Part shown: positions 1-8,540 of the stretch, piece after piece
Numbering within the stretch: position 1 is the stretch's first letter
Layout: every line of letters starts with the position of its first letter
Assembly (NCBI RefSeq): GCF_021432385.1
Contig: NZ_JAEACT010000002.1
Span: forward strand, 1,073,501 to 1,137,500
Direction: 5' to 3'
DNA length: 64,000 nt
Origin: Clostridium hydrogenum
Lineage (GTDB): Bacteria > Bacillota > Clostridia > Clostridiales > Clostridiaceae
Translations under genes and position numbers: made by a program
The notes under the pieces: generated by a model
Databases searched by the model: none
Told to the model about the DNA's origin: nothing
What the model saw: only the letters and a program-made list of their open reading frames with translations

Positions 1-2
1 AA

Positions 3-1538
3 GCTAAAAACAGAAAAGATACAATAGTTGTTGGAGAAATGGCAGCAGAAGGTAAATTTAATCCACTTTATCAAGATAACCAATATGATACCTATATTAA
101 CAATCAAATATTTGATTCTCTTTTAGACGTTGATGACAAAGGTCAACCTATTAATGGTTTAGCAACTTATAGCGTTTCAAAAGATGGCTTAACTTATACA
201 TTTAAATTAAAAGATGGAGTTAAGTACACAAATGGCGATCCTGTAACTGTGTCAGATGCAGAATTTTGTGCTGAAGTTATAGCTGATAAGAGTTACGATG
301 GCCCAAGTGATTTATCAAGTTGCGGAATTAAAGGCTATGATGCTTTCCACAATGGAACAGCAAGCAGTATATCAGGTATTAAAGTAGTAGATAAAGATAC
401 ATTAGAAATAACTTTAGATGCTCCTAATTCATCAGCATTAATTTCACTTGGTAGCCTACAGCTTATGGATAAAAATTATTATGGAAAAGGATATACACCA
501 GGAAATACATCTTCAGTTGAAAAAATGCTTAGTAATCCAATTGGAAGTGGTCCATACAAGCTAACAGCTTTCAAATCAGGACAAGAAGCAGATCTTGTAG
601 CTAATGATGATTACTGGAGAGGTAAAGTAAAAACTAAAAATCTTATATTTAAGTTTACAACAGATGATAACAGATTACAGGAACTTAAAACTGGAGATAC
701 AGATATAGATTATATTCAAGCACCTAATCCAGAAATTATGTCTCAAGTTCAAGATTTAGGTTTTGTTAATACAACTTTATTCCCTGATAATGGATATAGC
801 TATATAGGAATGAATCTTCAAAATCCTATGTTCAAAGATAAGAGAGTACGTCAGGCACTTACTTATGGACTTCAAAGAAGTCAAATTATAAACACTGTAT
901 ATGGCAAGTATGCTGATGTATCTAATGAACCAACATCTACAGTTTCAGCTATCTACAATTCAGATGTAAATAAATATGAATATAATGTAGCTAAAGCAAA
1001 CAAACTTTTAGATGAAGCTGGTTGGAAAAAAGGTTCAGATGGAATAAGAGAAAAGGATGGAAAGAAGTTAGAAATCCATTTCTATCAAAGAACACCACAT
1101 GCTTTGGCTGATGCATTAGTTCCAGTTGCTAAGACAGATTGGCAGAAAATTGGAGTAAAATTAATTCCTGAAACTATGGATTCAAATACAATGTATGATA
1201 AAGTTAAAAAAAGCGACTTTGAAATGTATTGTGGCGCTTGGGGCTTAACAGGAGATCCAGATCAATCAGGACTATTTGGAAGTAAAGGACCTCAAAACTA
1301 TGTTCATTACTCAAATTCAGATGTTGATAGCGAAATAGCAAAAGCGTTAAAAACAATAGATTTAACAAAGAGAAATAATATAGATAAAGATGTTATGAAA
1401 AAATTAAATGACGATGCGGCTTATATATTCATGGCTCAAGTTAAAGTTGCATGGCCTGTAAGTTCAAGAATTACTGGTCTTGATATGTCAGCATTTAAAG
1501 ATTTCTCATATTCATTATGGAAAGCAGAAATTAAATAG
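3..1538 (+). CDS. oppA: Oligopeptide ABC transporter substrate-binding protein, 5'-truncated by window edge
   Basis: Family 5 extracellular solute-binding protein that captures oligopeptides and delivers them to the OppBCDF membrane complex encoded directly downstream. The reading frame is open from base 3, so the gene starts outside the window and its lipoprotein signal is not visible. The first visible residues (NRKDTIVVGEMAAEGKFNPL) look like the start of the mature domain; the ATG at 39 is therefore internal and not the real start. The stretch FKDKRVRQALTYGLQR is the usual family signature about midway. The C-terminus is intact. A hairpin follows the stop, then oppB. Peptide specificity is inferred from operon context; a dipeptide or other SBP_bac_5 ligand is possible. 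Confidence 0.9.
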   Translation, partial: AKNRKDTIVVGEMAAEGKFNPLYQDNQYDTYINNQIFDSLLDVDDKGQPINGLATYSVSKDGLTYTFKLKDGVKYTNGDPVTVSDAEFCAEVIADKSYDGPSDLSSCGIKGYDAFHNGTASSISGIKVVDKDTLEITLDAPNSSALISLGSLQLMDKNYYGKGYTPGNTSSVEKMLSNPIGSGPYKLTAFKSGQEADLVANDDYWRGKVKTKNLIFKFTTDDNRLQELKTGDTDIDYIQAPNPEIMSQVQDLGFVNTTLFPDNGYSYIGMNLQNPMFKDKRVRQALTYGLQRSQIINTVYGKYADVSNEPTSTVSAIYNSDVNKYEYNVAKANKLLDEAGWKKGSDGIREKDGKKLEIHFYQRTPHALADALVPVAKTDWQKIGVKLIPETMDSNTMYDKVKKSDFEMYCGAWGLTGDPDQSGLFGSKGPQNYVHYSNSDVDSEIAKALKTIDLTKRNNIDKDVMKKLNDDAAYIFMAQVKVAWPVSSRITGLDMSAFKDFSYSLWKAEIK

Positions 1539-1546
1539 TTTATTAA

Positions 1547-1569
1547 ATGCCTAGCTTTATGCTAGGCAT
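1547..1569 (+). terminator. Intercistronic hairpin between oppA and oppB
   Basis: A perfect 9-bp inverted repeat (ATGCCTAGC / GCTAGGCAT) with loop TTTAT lies 9 bases after the oppA stop. The downstream sequence is AATTTTAG rather than a long T run, so it is more likely a partial terminator or a 3'-end stabiliser that keeps binding-protein mRNA more abundant than permease mRNA. That role is inferred from similar ABC operons. Confidence 0.6.
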
Positions 1570-1593
1570 AATTTTAGAAATGGAGGAAATTTA

Positions 1594-2556
1594 ATGAGAC
1601 AGTACATAACGAGAAGATTGCTGCAAATGATTCCGGTGCTAATTGGAGTTTCTTTTTTGATTTTTATGATTTTTGCAATTTCACCTGGCGATTTTGTATC
1701 AGGCATGATTAGTCCACATATGACAGCAGCTAAACAAGAACAAATAAGACATTTATATGGTCTTGACAAGCCTAAAGTAGTTCAATATTTAATTTGGCTT
1801 AGAAATGCTGTTACTGGAAACCTAGGAAACTCCTATAAGTTTACACAACCGGTTACTACGGTTATAAACACTTATTTGTGGAATTCTTTTTATCTTCAAT
1901 TGGTATCATTTATATTGTCAATAGTTTTGGCTATACCAATAGGAGTTTTATCAGCTACTAAACAATACTCATTTTTTGATTCATTTTTTACACTATTTGC
2001 TTTAGTAGGTATATCAATACCAACCTTCTTTTTTGGATTGTTGCTTATAAATTATTTTGCTGCAGGACTTCAATGGTTCCCAGTATCAGGAATGGTCAAT
2101 ACTGGAAGCACAGCAACTGGTATTGCTAAATTTATTGATGTGCTACATCACATGTTTCTTCCTTGCTTAGTTCTTACTTTTGCAAGTATAGCAGGTTTTG
2201 TTAGGTATGTAAGAACAAGTATGCTTGAAGTTATAAGACAAGATTATGTTAGAACAGCTCGTTCAAAAGGTTTAAATGAAAAGGTCGTTATTTATAGACA
2301 TGCCCTTAGAAATGGTATGATACCTATTGTTACATTAATAGGTATGTCAATTGCAGGTTTATTTGGTGGTGCCATAATTACAGAACAGATATTTGGATGG
2401 CCAGGTATAGGAAAAATAACTATGGATGCAATATATGCTAGAGATTATCCACTTTTAATGGGTATAAATATGCTGTTAGCAGTATTGACACTTCTAGGAA
2501 ATTTATTGGCAGATGTTTGTTATGCATTAGTTGACCCTAGAGTTAGACTTAAATAA
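1594..2556 (+). CDS. oppB: Oligopeptide ABC transporter permease OppB
   Basis: Integral membrane permease, 320 aa, forming half of the peptide channel with OppC. A hydrophobic segment sits at about residues 9-30, followed by the extracytoplasmic loop and the inner-membrane transport domain. The EAA loop that docks onto the ATPases is visible around residues 212-245 (DYVRTARSKGLNEKVVIYRH). The C-terminus ends in the common DPRVRLK. An AGGAGG-like site (TGGAGG) precedes the ATG. The gap to oppC is 12 bases, so the two are co-translated. Length and motifs are normal for the family. Confidence 0.93.
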   Translation: MRQYITRRLLQMIPVLIGVSFLIFMIFAISPGDFVSGMISPHMTAAKQEQIRHLYGLDKPKVVQYLIWLRNAVTGNLGNSYKFTQPVTTVINTYLWNSFYLQLVSFILSIVLAIPIGVLSATKQYSFFDSFFTLFALVGISIPTFFFGLLLINYFAAGLQWFPVSGMVNTGSTATGIAKFIDVLHHMFLPCLVLTFASIAGFVRYVRTSMLEVIRQDYVRTARSKGLNEKVVIYRHALRNGMIPIVTLIGMSIAGLFGGAIITEQIFGWPGIGKITMDAIYARDYPLLMGINMLLAVLTLLGNLLADVCYALVDPRVRLK

Positions 2557-2568
2557 GGAGGTGGACTT

Positions 2569-3483
2569 ATGGAAGCTAAAGTTGATGTTAAAAAAGATAT
2601 TAAAAAAGAAAAGGCTGTAAGCCCTAAAAGGCTTATTTGGAATAGATTAAAGAAAAACAAGTTAGCTATGTCTGGATTAGTTGTATTGATAGTTATGATT
2701 TTATTTACACTAGTAGGACCGTTTTTAACTGGATATACTCAAGAGGCACTTGATTTTGCAAATCCCAAAGCAGGTCCTTCGCTTCAACATTTAATGGGTA
2801 CAGATAATCTTGGTAGAGATGTACTTACTAGATTAATGTATGGAGGAAGAATATCTATTGCTGTTGGTGTAGTTTCTGTAATTGTAGAGGTAGTTATAGG
2901 AAGTATACTCGGAGTAGTAGCTGGATATTACGGTGGAATAGTTGATTCAATTTTAATGAGAATAGTTGATATTATTTTATGCGTACCAACTTTCCCTATA
3001 TTAATTGTTTTAGGTGCGATACTTTCAGACTTGAAAGTGCCACCTCAAGATAGAATAGGATTTTTGATGCTTATAATAGGATTTTTGAGCTGGCCGTCAC
3101 TTTGCCGTCTTGTTCGTGGTGAAGTATTGTCTTTAAGAGAACAAGAATATATGCAAGCTTCTGAAGCACTTGGACTTTCAGATTCAAGAAAAATGTTTAA
3201 GCATTTATTACCAAATACAGTACCTACAATAATAGTTACAGCTACTCTTGGAATAGGTTCCAATATTTTGTACGAATCTTCACTTAGTTATTTGGGACTT
3301 GGAGTTATGCCGCCAGCGGCTTCTTGGGGAAATATGATACAAGCTGTAAATGATTCGTATACTATGCAGCATTATCCATGGCTTTGGATACCACCTGGTT
3401 TACTTATACTTTTAACTGTTGTTGCAATAAACATACTTGGTGATGGTCTTAGAGATGCATTAGATCCAAAGCTAAAGAAGTAG
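2569..3483 (+). CDS. oppC: Oligopeptide ABC transporter permease OppC
   Basis: Second membrane permease of the peptide importer, 304 aa. It has a basic cytoplasmic N-terminus rich in Lys, a first membrane segment near residues 34-56, the motif HLMGTDNLGRDVLTRL that typifies OppC/DppC, and the ATPase-docking EAA loop near residues 190-220 (QEYMQASEALGLSDSRKM). The C-terminus LRDALDPKLK is typical. GGAGG lies just upstream, overlapping the oppB end. oppD follows after 12 bases. Confidence 0.93.
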   Translation: MEAKVDVKKDIKKEKAVSPKRLIWNRLKKNKLAMSGLVVLIVMILFTLVGPFLTGYTQEALDFANPKAGPSLQHLMGTDNLGRDVLTRLMYGGRISIAVGVVSVIVEVVIGSILGVVAGYYGGIVDSILMRIVDIILCVPTFPILIVLGAILSDLKVPPQDRIGFLMLIIGFLSWPSLCRLVRGEVLSLREQEYMQASEALGLSDSRKMFKHLLPNTVPTIIVTATLGIGSNILYESSLSYLGLGVMPPAASWGNMIQAVNDSYTMQHYPWLWIPPGLLILLTVVAINILGDGLRDALDPKLKK

Positions 3484-3495
3484 GAGGATGGAAGT

Positions 3496-4473
3496 ATGGC
3501 AAAAGATTTAGTTGAATTTAAAAATCTAAAAACATATTTTTACACAGAAGCTGGAGTTGTTAAAGCCGTTAATGATGTAAGCTTTAAAATTAAAGAGGGA
3601 GAAACTGTTTGTATAGTTGGTGAATCGGGTTGTGGCAAAAGTGTAACAGCAATGTCTCTTTTAAGATTAATACCAAATCCTCCTGGAAAAATTATTTCTG
3701 GTGAAATAATATATGATGGTAAAGATATGATTAAACTATCAGAAGATGAAATTAGAAAAATAAGAGGAAATGAGATATCTATTATATTTCAGGAGCCAAT
3801 GACATCATTAAATCCTGTTTTCACTATTGGTAATCAAATTTCTGAATCTTTAATTCTTCATAGAAAAATATCTAAAGAAGAAGCAAGAAAAATAGCAGTA
3901 GATACTTTGAAAATGGTAGGAATACCAAGACCGGAGCAGATAGTAGATGCATATCCACATGAACTAAGTGGTGGAATGAGGCAACGTGCTATGATTGCTA
4001 TGGCAATTTCATGTAATCCAAAGCTTCTTTTGGCTGATGAACCTACAACAGCATTAGATGTTACAATTCAGGCTCAAATTCTTGACCTTATGAGAGATCT
4101 TAAGGAAAAATTAGGAACTGCTATAATGCTTATAACTCATGATTTGGGTGTTGTTGCAGAAATGGCAGACTATGTAGTTGTAATGTATGCAGGTAAGGTA
4201 ATTGAAGAGGCACCAGTACTTGAATTGTTTAAAAATCCGCTTCATCCATATACTGTAGGTTTACTTAAATCAAAACCTAAAATAAATGATAAAATTGATA
4301 GATTATACTCAATACCTGGTCAGGTGCCAAATCCTATTGGAATGCCTGAAAATTGTTACTTCTGTGAAAGATGTGAAAAACGTATTGATAAGTGTACTAA
4401 GGATCAACCACATTTAATACAAGTAAATGAAGTTCACAGAGTTGCTTGCTGGCTTTATGAGGAGGGAAAATAG
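3496..4473 (+). CDS. oppD: Oligopeptide ABC transporter ATPase OppD
   Basis: Cytoplasmic ATP-binding subunit, 325 aa, pairing with OppF to power uptake. The Walker A motif GESGCGKS is at residues 42-49, the Q-loop FQEP near 98, the signature LSGGMRQR at 157-164, Walker B LLLADE at 177-182 and the H-loop LITHDLG about 30 residues later. The C-terminal oligo_HPY extension carries a cysteine cluster (NCYFCERCEKRIDKC), as in other dipeptide/oligopeptide ATPases. The stop codon is immediately followed by the oppF ATG with no gap, which argues for translational coupling. Confidence 0.94.
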   Translation: MAKDLVEFKNLKTYFYTEAGVVKAVNDVSFKIKEGETVCIVGESGCGKSVTAMSLLRLIPNPPGKIISGEIIYDGKDMIKLSEDEIRKIRGNEISIIFQEPMTSLNPVFTIGNQISESLILHRKISKEEARKIAVDTLKMVGIPRPEQIVDAYPHELSGGMRQRAMIAMAISCNPKLLLADEPTTALDVTIQAQILDLMRDLKEKLGTAIMLITHDLGVVAEMADYVVVMYAGKVIEEAPVLELFKNPLHPYTVGLLKSKPKINDKIDRLYSIPGQVPNPIGMPENCYFCERCEKRIDKCTKDQPHLIQVNEVHRVACWLYEEGK

Positions 4474-5439
4474 ATGGCTGAGACGATTTTAAAGGTTGAA
4501 AATTTGAAAAAGTATTTTCCTATAAGAGGAGGAGTTTTTCAAAAAGTAATAGGTAACGTTAAAGCGGTAGATGATGTTTCCTTCGAATTAAAAAAAGGAG
4601 AAACTCTAGGAATTGTTGGAGAATCCGGATGTGGAAAGAGCACTATGGGAAGGACAATTTTAAGACTCCACGAAAAAACAGACGGAAAAGTAATATTTGA
4701 AAATAAAGACATATTTGCATTGAAAAAAAGAGAACTAAAGGAAACAAGACCTAAGATGCAAATAATATTCCAAGATCCATATAGCTCACTGGACCCAAGA
4801 ATGACTGTAGGAGATTTAATTGGAGAAGCGTTAATTGATCATAAAATTGCAACAAAACAAAATGTAAATGAAATGGTCCTTGAAACTATGGCACAATGTG
4901 GTCTTGCACCTTACCATATTTCAAGATATTCTCATGAATTTTCTGGTGGTCAAAGACAAAGAATTGGTATTGCAAGGGCACTTGCATTAAATCCAGATTT
5001 TATTGTTGCAGATGAACCTGTTTCTGCACTTGATGTATCTATACAAGCTCAAATAGTAAATTTGCTATGTGATTTGCAAGAGAAAAAAGGTTTCTCATAT
5101 TTATTTATTTCCCATGATTTGAGTGTTGTTAAGCATATAAGCACTAAGGTTGGTGTAATGTATTTAGGATCGCTTGTAGAATTTGCAAGTAAGGATGAGT
5201 TTTATTCAAATCCAATTCATCCATATACTAAAGCACTTCTTTCAGCAGTACCTGTACCGGATCCAACGTATAAGAAAAATAGAATTGTGCTTAAAGGTGA
5301 TATACCTAGTGCTTCTAATCCTCCTTCAGGATGCAAGTTCCATACTAGATGTGCTTATGCAACTAAAAGGTGCAGCGAAGAGATACCTCAATATAAGGAA
5401 GCATCAAGTGGACACTTTGTAGCATGTCATTTAGTATAA
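4474..5439 (+). CDS. oppF: Oligopeptide ABC transporter ATPase OppF
   Basis: Second ATPase of the Opp importer, 321 aa. Walker A GESGCGKS is at residues 49-56, followed by the Q-loop [12 protein letters not shown], the signature FSGGQRQR, Walker B IVADEP and the H-loop FISHDLS. The C-terminal peptide-importer extension contains [15 protein letters not shown]. The N-terminal [10 protein letters not shown] insert before Walker A is typical of OppF/DppF. The start abuts the oppD stop, and its ribosome binding site (GAGGG) lies within the oppD 3' end. It closes the recognisable transporter operon; the next small gene may be cotranscribed. Confidence 0.94.
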   Translation: MAETILKVENLKKYFPIRGGVFQKVIGNVKAVDDVSFELKKGETLGIVGESGCGKSTMGRTILRLHEKTDGKVIFENKDIFALKKRELKETRPKMQIIFQDPYSSLDPRMTVGDLIGEALIDHKIATKQNVNEMVLETMAQCGLAPYHISRYSHEFSGGQRQRIGIARALALNPDFIVADEPVSALDVSIQAQIVNLLCDLQEKKGFSYLFISHDLSVVKHISTKVGVMYLGSLVEFASKDEFYSNPIHPYTKALLSAVPVPDPTYKKNRIVLKGDIPSASNPPSGCKFHTRCAYATKRCSEEIPQYKEASSGHFVACHLV

Positions 5440-5493
5440 TTAATGCGGAAAATTATATGTACTACACTTTTGTATAAATAAGGAGGAAGAATA

Positions 5494-5700
5494 ATGGATG
5501 AAATTAAAAATGACTGTAAGGCTAAAAAAAGTTTTTTTTGCCGAAGAAAAAAAGTAAAAAAACAGGATTTTGATATAAGCAATAGTGATGTTGTTGCCTT
5601 AATTATAGCTGGTTTCCAAGTCTTTATGCCAATTTTTGCTATGATAGGTGTTATTATTTTTCTTTTATTATTATTTATAACGAAGGTGTGGTTTAAATAA
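5494..5700 (+). CDS. Small membrane protein of unknown function
   Basis: 68-aa protein I do not recognise. It has a charged, Lys/Arg-rich N-terminus with two cysteines (about residues 1-28), then a long hydrophobic stretch (about residues 32-63) that could be one membrane span or a tight hairpin, ending in KVWFK. A strong AAGGAGGA site sits 6-7 bases before the ATG and an excellent terminator overlaps its stop, so it looks like a real gene. It lies 54 bases after oppF on the same strand and may be the last gene of the opp transcript. A link to peptide uptake is only positional. Confidence 0.7.
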   Translation: MDEIKNDCKAKKSFFCRRKKVKKQDFDISNSDVVALIIAGFQVFMPIFAMIGVIIFLLLLFITKVWFK

Positions 5701-5727
5701 ATTCTCGAAAGAGAATTTATTTTTTTA
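5699..5727 (+). terminator. Rho-independent terminator after the small membrane protein gene
   Basis: Stem AAATTCTC / GAGAATTT with a GAAA tetraloop, followed by ATTTTTTTT. It begins in the stop codon of the preceding gene and probably ends the opp transcript. Confidence 0.9.
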
Positions 5728-5769
5728 GAATAAAATTTGAGTTCGTGCAAAAAATAATATATGGTTAGA

Positions 5770-5875
5770 GATAAACCGCTTGAAACTTCAAAATTAATTT
5801 GTATAAAAATGGTAATATTTAAGCATTATGCTGCAAATTGATTTTGGTAGTTGAAACGGTATATACATTAATATA
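5770..5875. repeat. Hairpin repeat family C, copy 1
   Basis: About 105 bp related to 60102-60208. Shared blocks include GATAAACC at the left, TTGTATAAAAATGG versus TTGTACAAAAATGC, GCATTATGCTGCA versus GCATTTTTGTGCA, and a right end TAGTTG..ACGGTATATA versus TAGTTGGACTGGTATATA. Each copy folds as an imperfect inverted repeat of roughly 28 bp arms. This copy sits directly upstream of a spore-protein gene. Confidence 0.55.
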
Positions 5876-5895
5876 TTATTTTGGAGGGATAAGTC

Positions 5896-6165
5896 ATGGG
5901 GAAAACACCACTAAAGAAAGTTATAAAGTCAAAAATAAAGTCTAATAAGGAGCTTACAGAGTTAGAAAGACAAAGGGAAAAAATGAAATATGAAATTGCT
6001 GAAGAACTTGGCTTAAAAGATAAAGTAAATAAATTGGGATGGGGATCTCTTACAGCAGAGGAAACTGGAAGAATAGGCGGAATAATGACTAAAATAAAAA
6101 AGGATTTAAATATTCCTAAAAATGAAGAAATACTTAAAGATGATAAAAGAATTTCATCTAAGTAA
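5896..6165 (+). CDS. Divergent small acid-soluble spore protein, alpha/beta type
   Basis: 89-aa protein with both alpha/beta-SASP signatures: EKMKYEIAEELGL (about residues 29-41), which includes the germination-protease cleavage region, and WGSLTAEETGRIGGIMTK (about residues 49-66). Such proteins bind and protect DNA in the forespore and are degraded at germination. It differs from the canonical SASP at 16546: it has a longer, strongly basic N-terminus and a Lys-rich C-terminal tail, and LTSRENGSVGG is replaced by LTAEETGRIGG. GGAGGG precedes the ATG. No clear forespore promoter could be assigned. Likely a minor SASP. Confidence 0.85.
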   Translation: MGKTPLKKVIKSKIKSNKELTELERQREKMKYEIAEELGLKDKVNKLGWGSLTAEETGRIGGIMTKIKKDLNIPKNEEILKDDKRISSK

Positions 6166-6282
6166 AATTAATTAATATATTACATATTTAGCTTTTATAT
6201 TTGATTAATATGTGTAAATCCTATATTATATATAATGGATATTTTAAAGTTATAAATTAAATTATTACGAAAAGGTGATTCA

Positions 6283-7023
6283 ATGGAACATTATAGAGAA
6301 TTTGCGCATATTTATGATAATCTTATAAGACCCGATATAGATTATGAAAAGTGGGGTAGGTACATATATTCTTCTTGTGTTAGAAATAATGTTAAGTTTA
6401 ATGATTATATAGACCTTGCTTGTGGAACTGGAAATTTAACAGAGAAGATATGCAGGTTATTTAAAAATACTTGGGCAGTTGATATATCAGATGAGATGCT
6501 TTGTGAAGCAGAAGAAAAATTTAGAGAAAAAGGTCTAAAAGCAAAATTTGTATGTCAAGATATTTCAAAACTAAATATAAATAAACAATTTGATTTGGTT
6601 ACATGCTGCCTTGATTCGACAAATTATATAACAAATGAGGAAAATTTAAAAAATTATTTTAGTAAGGTTAGGGATATTCTTAAAGATGATGGTATATTTA
6701 TATTCGATATAAATTCATATTATAAACTTACTGAGGTTATTGGAAACAATATATTTGACTATGATGATGAAGATGTAGTATATGTTTGGGAAAATACACT
6801 TGAAGATGATATAGTGAACATGTACTTGATGTTCTTTATAAGAAGAGGCGAACTTTATGAAAGATTTGATGAAGAACATACAGAAAGAGCATATACTGAG
6901 GAAATATTAGAAAGCTATTTAAAAGAATTAGGCTTTACAGTACTTAATAAAATAGATTGCTACGAAGAAACGCCAGTGAAAGCTGAAACAGAGAGAATAA
7001 CCTATATAGTTAAAAAGAATTAG
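6283..7023 (+). CDS. Class I SAM-dependent methyltransferase
   Basis: 246 aa. The SAM-binding motif I is DLACGTGNLTEKI (about residues 47-59), the acidic motif II region is WAVDISDEMLCEAEEKF, and motif IV lies near QFDLVTCCLDSTNYI. The substrate cannot be told from sequence; relatives are annotated only as class I methyltransferases. The gene ends 20 bases before hslO on the same strand, suggesting cotranscription. The start follows AAAAGGTGATTCA, a usable ribosome binding site. Confidence 0.85.
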   Translation: MEHYREFAHIYDNLIRPDIDYEKWGRYIYSSCVRNNVKFNDYIDLACGTGNLTEKICRLFKNTWAVDISDEMLCEAEEKFREKGLKAKFVCQDISKLNINKQFDLVTCCLDSTNYITNEENLKNYFSKVRDILKDDGIFIFDINSYYKLTEVIGNNIFDYDDEDVVYVWENTLEDDIVNMYLMFFIRRGELYERFDEEHTERAYTEEILESYLKELGFTVLNKIDCYEETPVKAETERITYIVKKN

Positions 7024-7043
7024 TTAAGTGGAGGTTGATTTAA

Positions 7044-7940
7044 ATGTCTGATAAGTTAGTTAGAGCAGTTGCAAAAAATGGAGAGGTTAGAATTATTGCA
7101 GCAATAACTACAGAGCTTGTAAATGAAGCTGTAGCTATGCATAAATGTGCGCCAACTGCAGCAGCTGCATATGGAAGAATGTTAACAGCAGGAGCACTTA
7201 TGGGTGCCATGTTAAAAGGTGAGAAGGATTCACTTACATTAAAAATTAATGGTGGCGGAATTGCAAATGGAATAACAATAACATCTTATGCAGATGCTCA
7301 TGTTAAAGGATTTATAGGAAATCCAAATGCTGATTTACCACTTAATAGTAAAGGAAAATTAGATGTATCAGGTATAATTGGAAAGCAAGGCAGTCTAAAT
7401 GTTATAAGAGACATGGGGCTTAGAGAACCCTATGTTGGACAGGTTCCTATTTATACTGGAGAAATAGGCGACGATATTGCATATTATTATACAGTGTCAG
7501 AACAAACACCTTCAGCAGTTGGACTTGGAGTTCTTGTGGATACTGACTTATCAATTAAAGCTGCAGGTGGATTTGTAATTCAAATGATGCCAGGTGCAGA
7601 TGAACTGGCAGCAGATTTAATAACATATAGACTTCAAGAAATACCTTCTATAACTGAATTGATAAGTAAAGGTATGAGTATTTCAGAAATATTAGAATTT
7701 ATTTTTGAGGGTATGGATTTAAAAATATTTGAGGATAGTCTTGTACCTACATATAAATGTGATTGCTCAAGAGAAAGAGTTGAAAGAGCATTTATGAGTA
7801 TAAGTTTGAAAGATTTAACTGAAATATACGAAGAAGGTAAAGATGAAGAAATGGTATGCAATTTCTGCAATAAAAAGTATGTTTTCACTCATGAGGATAT
7901 AGGTTCATTAATTGAGAAAAAGAAGGAAATAAATAAATAA
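7044..7940 (+). CDS. hslO: Redox-regulated holdase chaperone Hsp33
   Basis: 298 aa, the usual length of Hsp33, a cytoplasmic chaperone that binds unfolding proteins under oxidative stress. The N-terminal domain contains [20 protein letters not shown] and the conserved GGIANG turn. The C-terminal redox switch is complete: C239-X-C241 and C272-XX-C275, the four zinc-binding cysteines that form disulfides on oxidation. It follows a methyltransferase gene by 20 bases with GTGGAGGTTGA before its ATG. The tRNA promoter begins 7 bases after its stop. Confidence 0.95.
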   Translation: MSDKLVRAVAKNGEVRIIAAITTELVNEAVAMHKCAPTAAAAYGRMLTAGALMGAMLKGEKDSLTLKINGGGIANGITITSYADAHVKGFIGNPNADLPLNSKGKLDVSGIIGKQGSLNVIRDMGLREPYVGQVPIYTGEIGDDIAYYYTVSEQTPSAVGLGVLVDTDLSIKAAGGFVIQMMPGADELAADLITYRLQEIPSITELISKGMSISEILEFIFEGMDLKIFEDSLVPTYKCDCSRERVERAFMSISLKDLTEIYEEGKDEEMVCNFCNKKYVFTHEDIGSLIEKKKEINK

Positions 7941-7946
7941 AAAATA

Positions 7947-7975
7947 TTGACACAGAAGTAGATGTGATATATAAT
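7947..7975 (+). promoter_or_regulatory. Consensus sigma-A promoter of the tRNA operon
   Basis: TTGACA at 7947-7952 and TATAAT at 7970-7975 with a 17-bp spacer: a perfect consensus promoter, as expected for stable RNA. About 40 bases of leader precede the first tRNA. Confidence 0.93.
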
Positions 7976-8016
7976 ACTAATTGTCCTAGCGATTAAATAA
8001 TTGCGAGGGTAATTGT

Positions 8017-8092
8017 GGGCGCTTAGCTCAGCTGGGAGAGCATCTGCCTTACAAGCAGAGGGTCACAGGTTCGAGCCCTGTAGTGCCCACCA
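8017..8092 (+). tRNA. tRNA-Val (anticodon TAC)
   Basis: Cloverleaf with acceptor GGGCGCT / AGTGCCC, anticodon loop CTTACAA (anticodon TAC), T-loop GGTTCGAGCC and encoded ACCA end. First gene of a five-tRNA operon. Confidence 0.97.
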
Positions 8093-8099
8093 CAATTGC

Positions 8100-8176
8100 G
8101 GCTTGGTAGCTCAGCTGGTTAGAGTGCTGGCCTGTCACGCCAGAGGTCGAGGGTTCGATCCCCTTCCAAGTCGCCA
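8100..8176 (+). tRNA. tRNA-Asp (anticodon GTC)
   Basis: Acceptor GGCTTGG / CCAAGTC, anticodon loop CTGTCAC (GTC), discriminator G as expected for tRNA-Asp, encoded CCA. 77 nt. Confidence 0.97.
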
Positions 8177-8191
8177 AATAAAATGTAAAAT

Positions 8192-8267
<76 letters not shown>

Positions 8268-8280
8268 TTTTTAATTTAAT

Positions 8281-8355
8281 GCGGGAGTGGCTCAGTGGTA
8301 GAGCGTCACCTTGCCAAGGTGAACGTCGCGAGTTCGAATCTCGTCTTCCGCTCCA
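8281..8355 (+). tRNA. tRNA-Gly (anticodon GCC)
   Basis: Acceptor GCGGGAG / CTTCCGC, anticodon stem TCACC / GGTGA with loop TTGCCAA (GCC), discriminator T, encoded CCA. Confidence 0.97.
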
Positions 8356-8361
8356 TATTAT

Positions 8362-8435
<74 letters not shown>

Positions 8436-8442
8436 AATTATT

Positions 8443-8497
8443 AAAAGAAGCTTAACTGTAACTTGTAAGAGGGTTAACAGGTAGGCTTCTTTTTTTA
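8443..8497 (+). terminator. Terminator of the tRNA operon
   Basis: Outer stem AAAAGAAGC / GCTTCTTTTTT with inner TTAAC / GTTAA pairing, ending in a T run. The truncated NRPS reading frame begins only about 35 bases later. Confidence 0.85.
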
Positions 8498-8540
8498 ATG
8501 TTTAAAATATTTGTGTTGATTTACAGTATAACCTTATATA

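Noticed and set aside
5427..5750. Minus-strand 107-codon frame opposite the small membrane protein
   Set aside because: The plus-strand frame has a strong ribosome binding site and terminator; the minus frame has neither and would run through the terminator.
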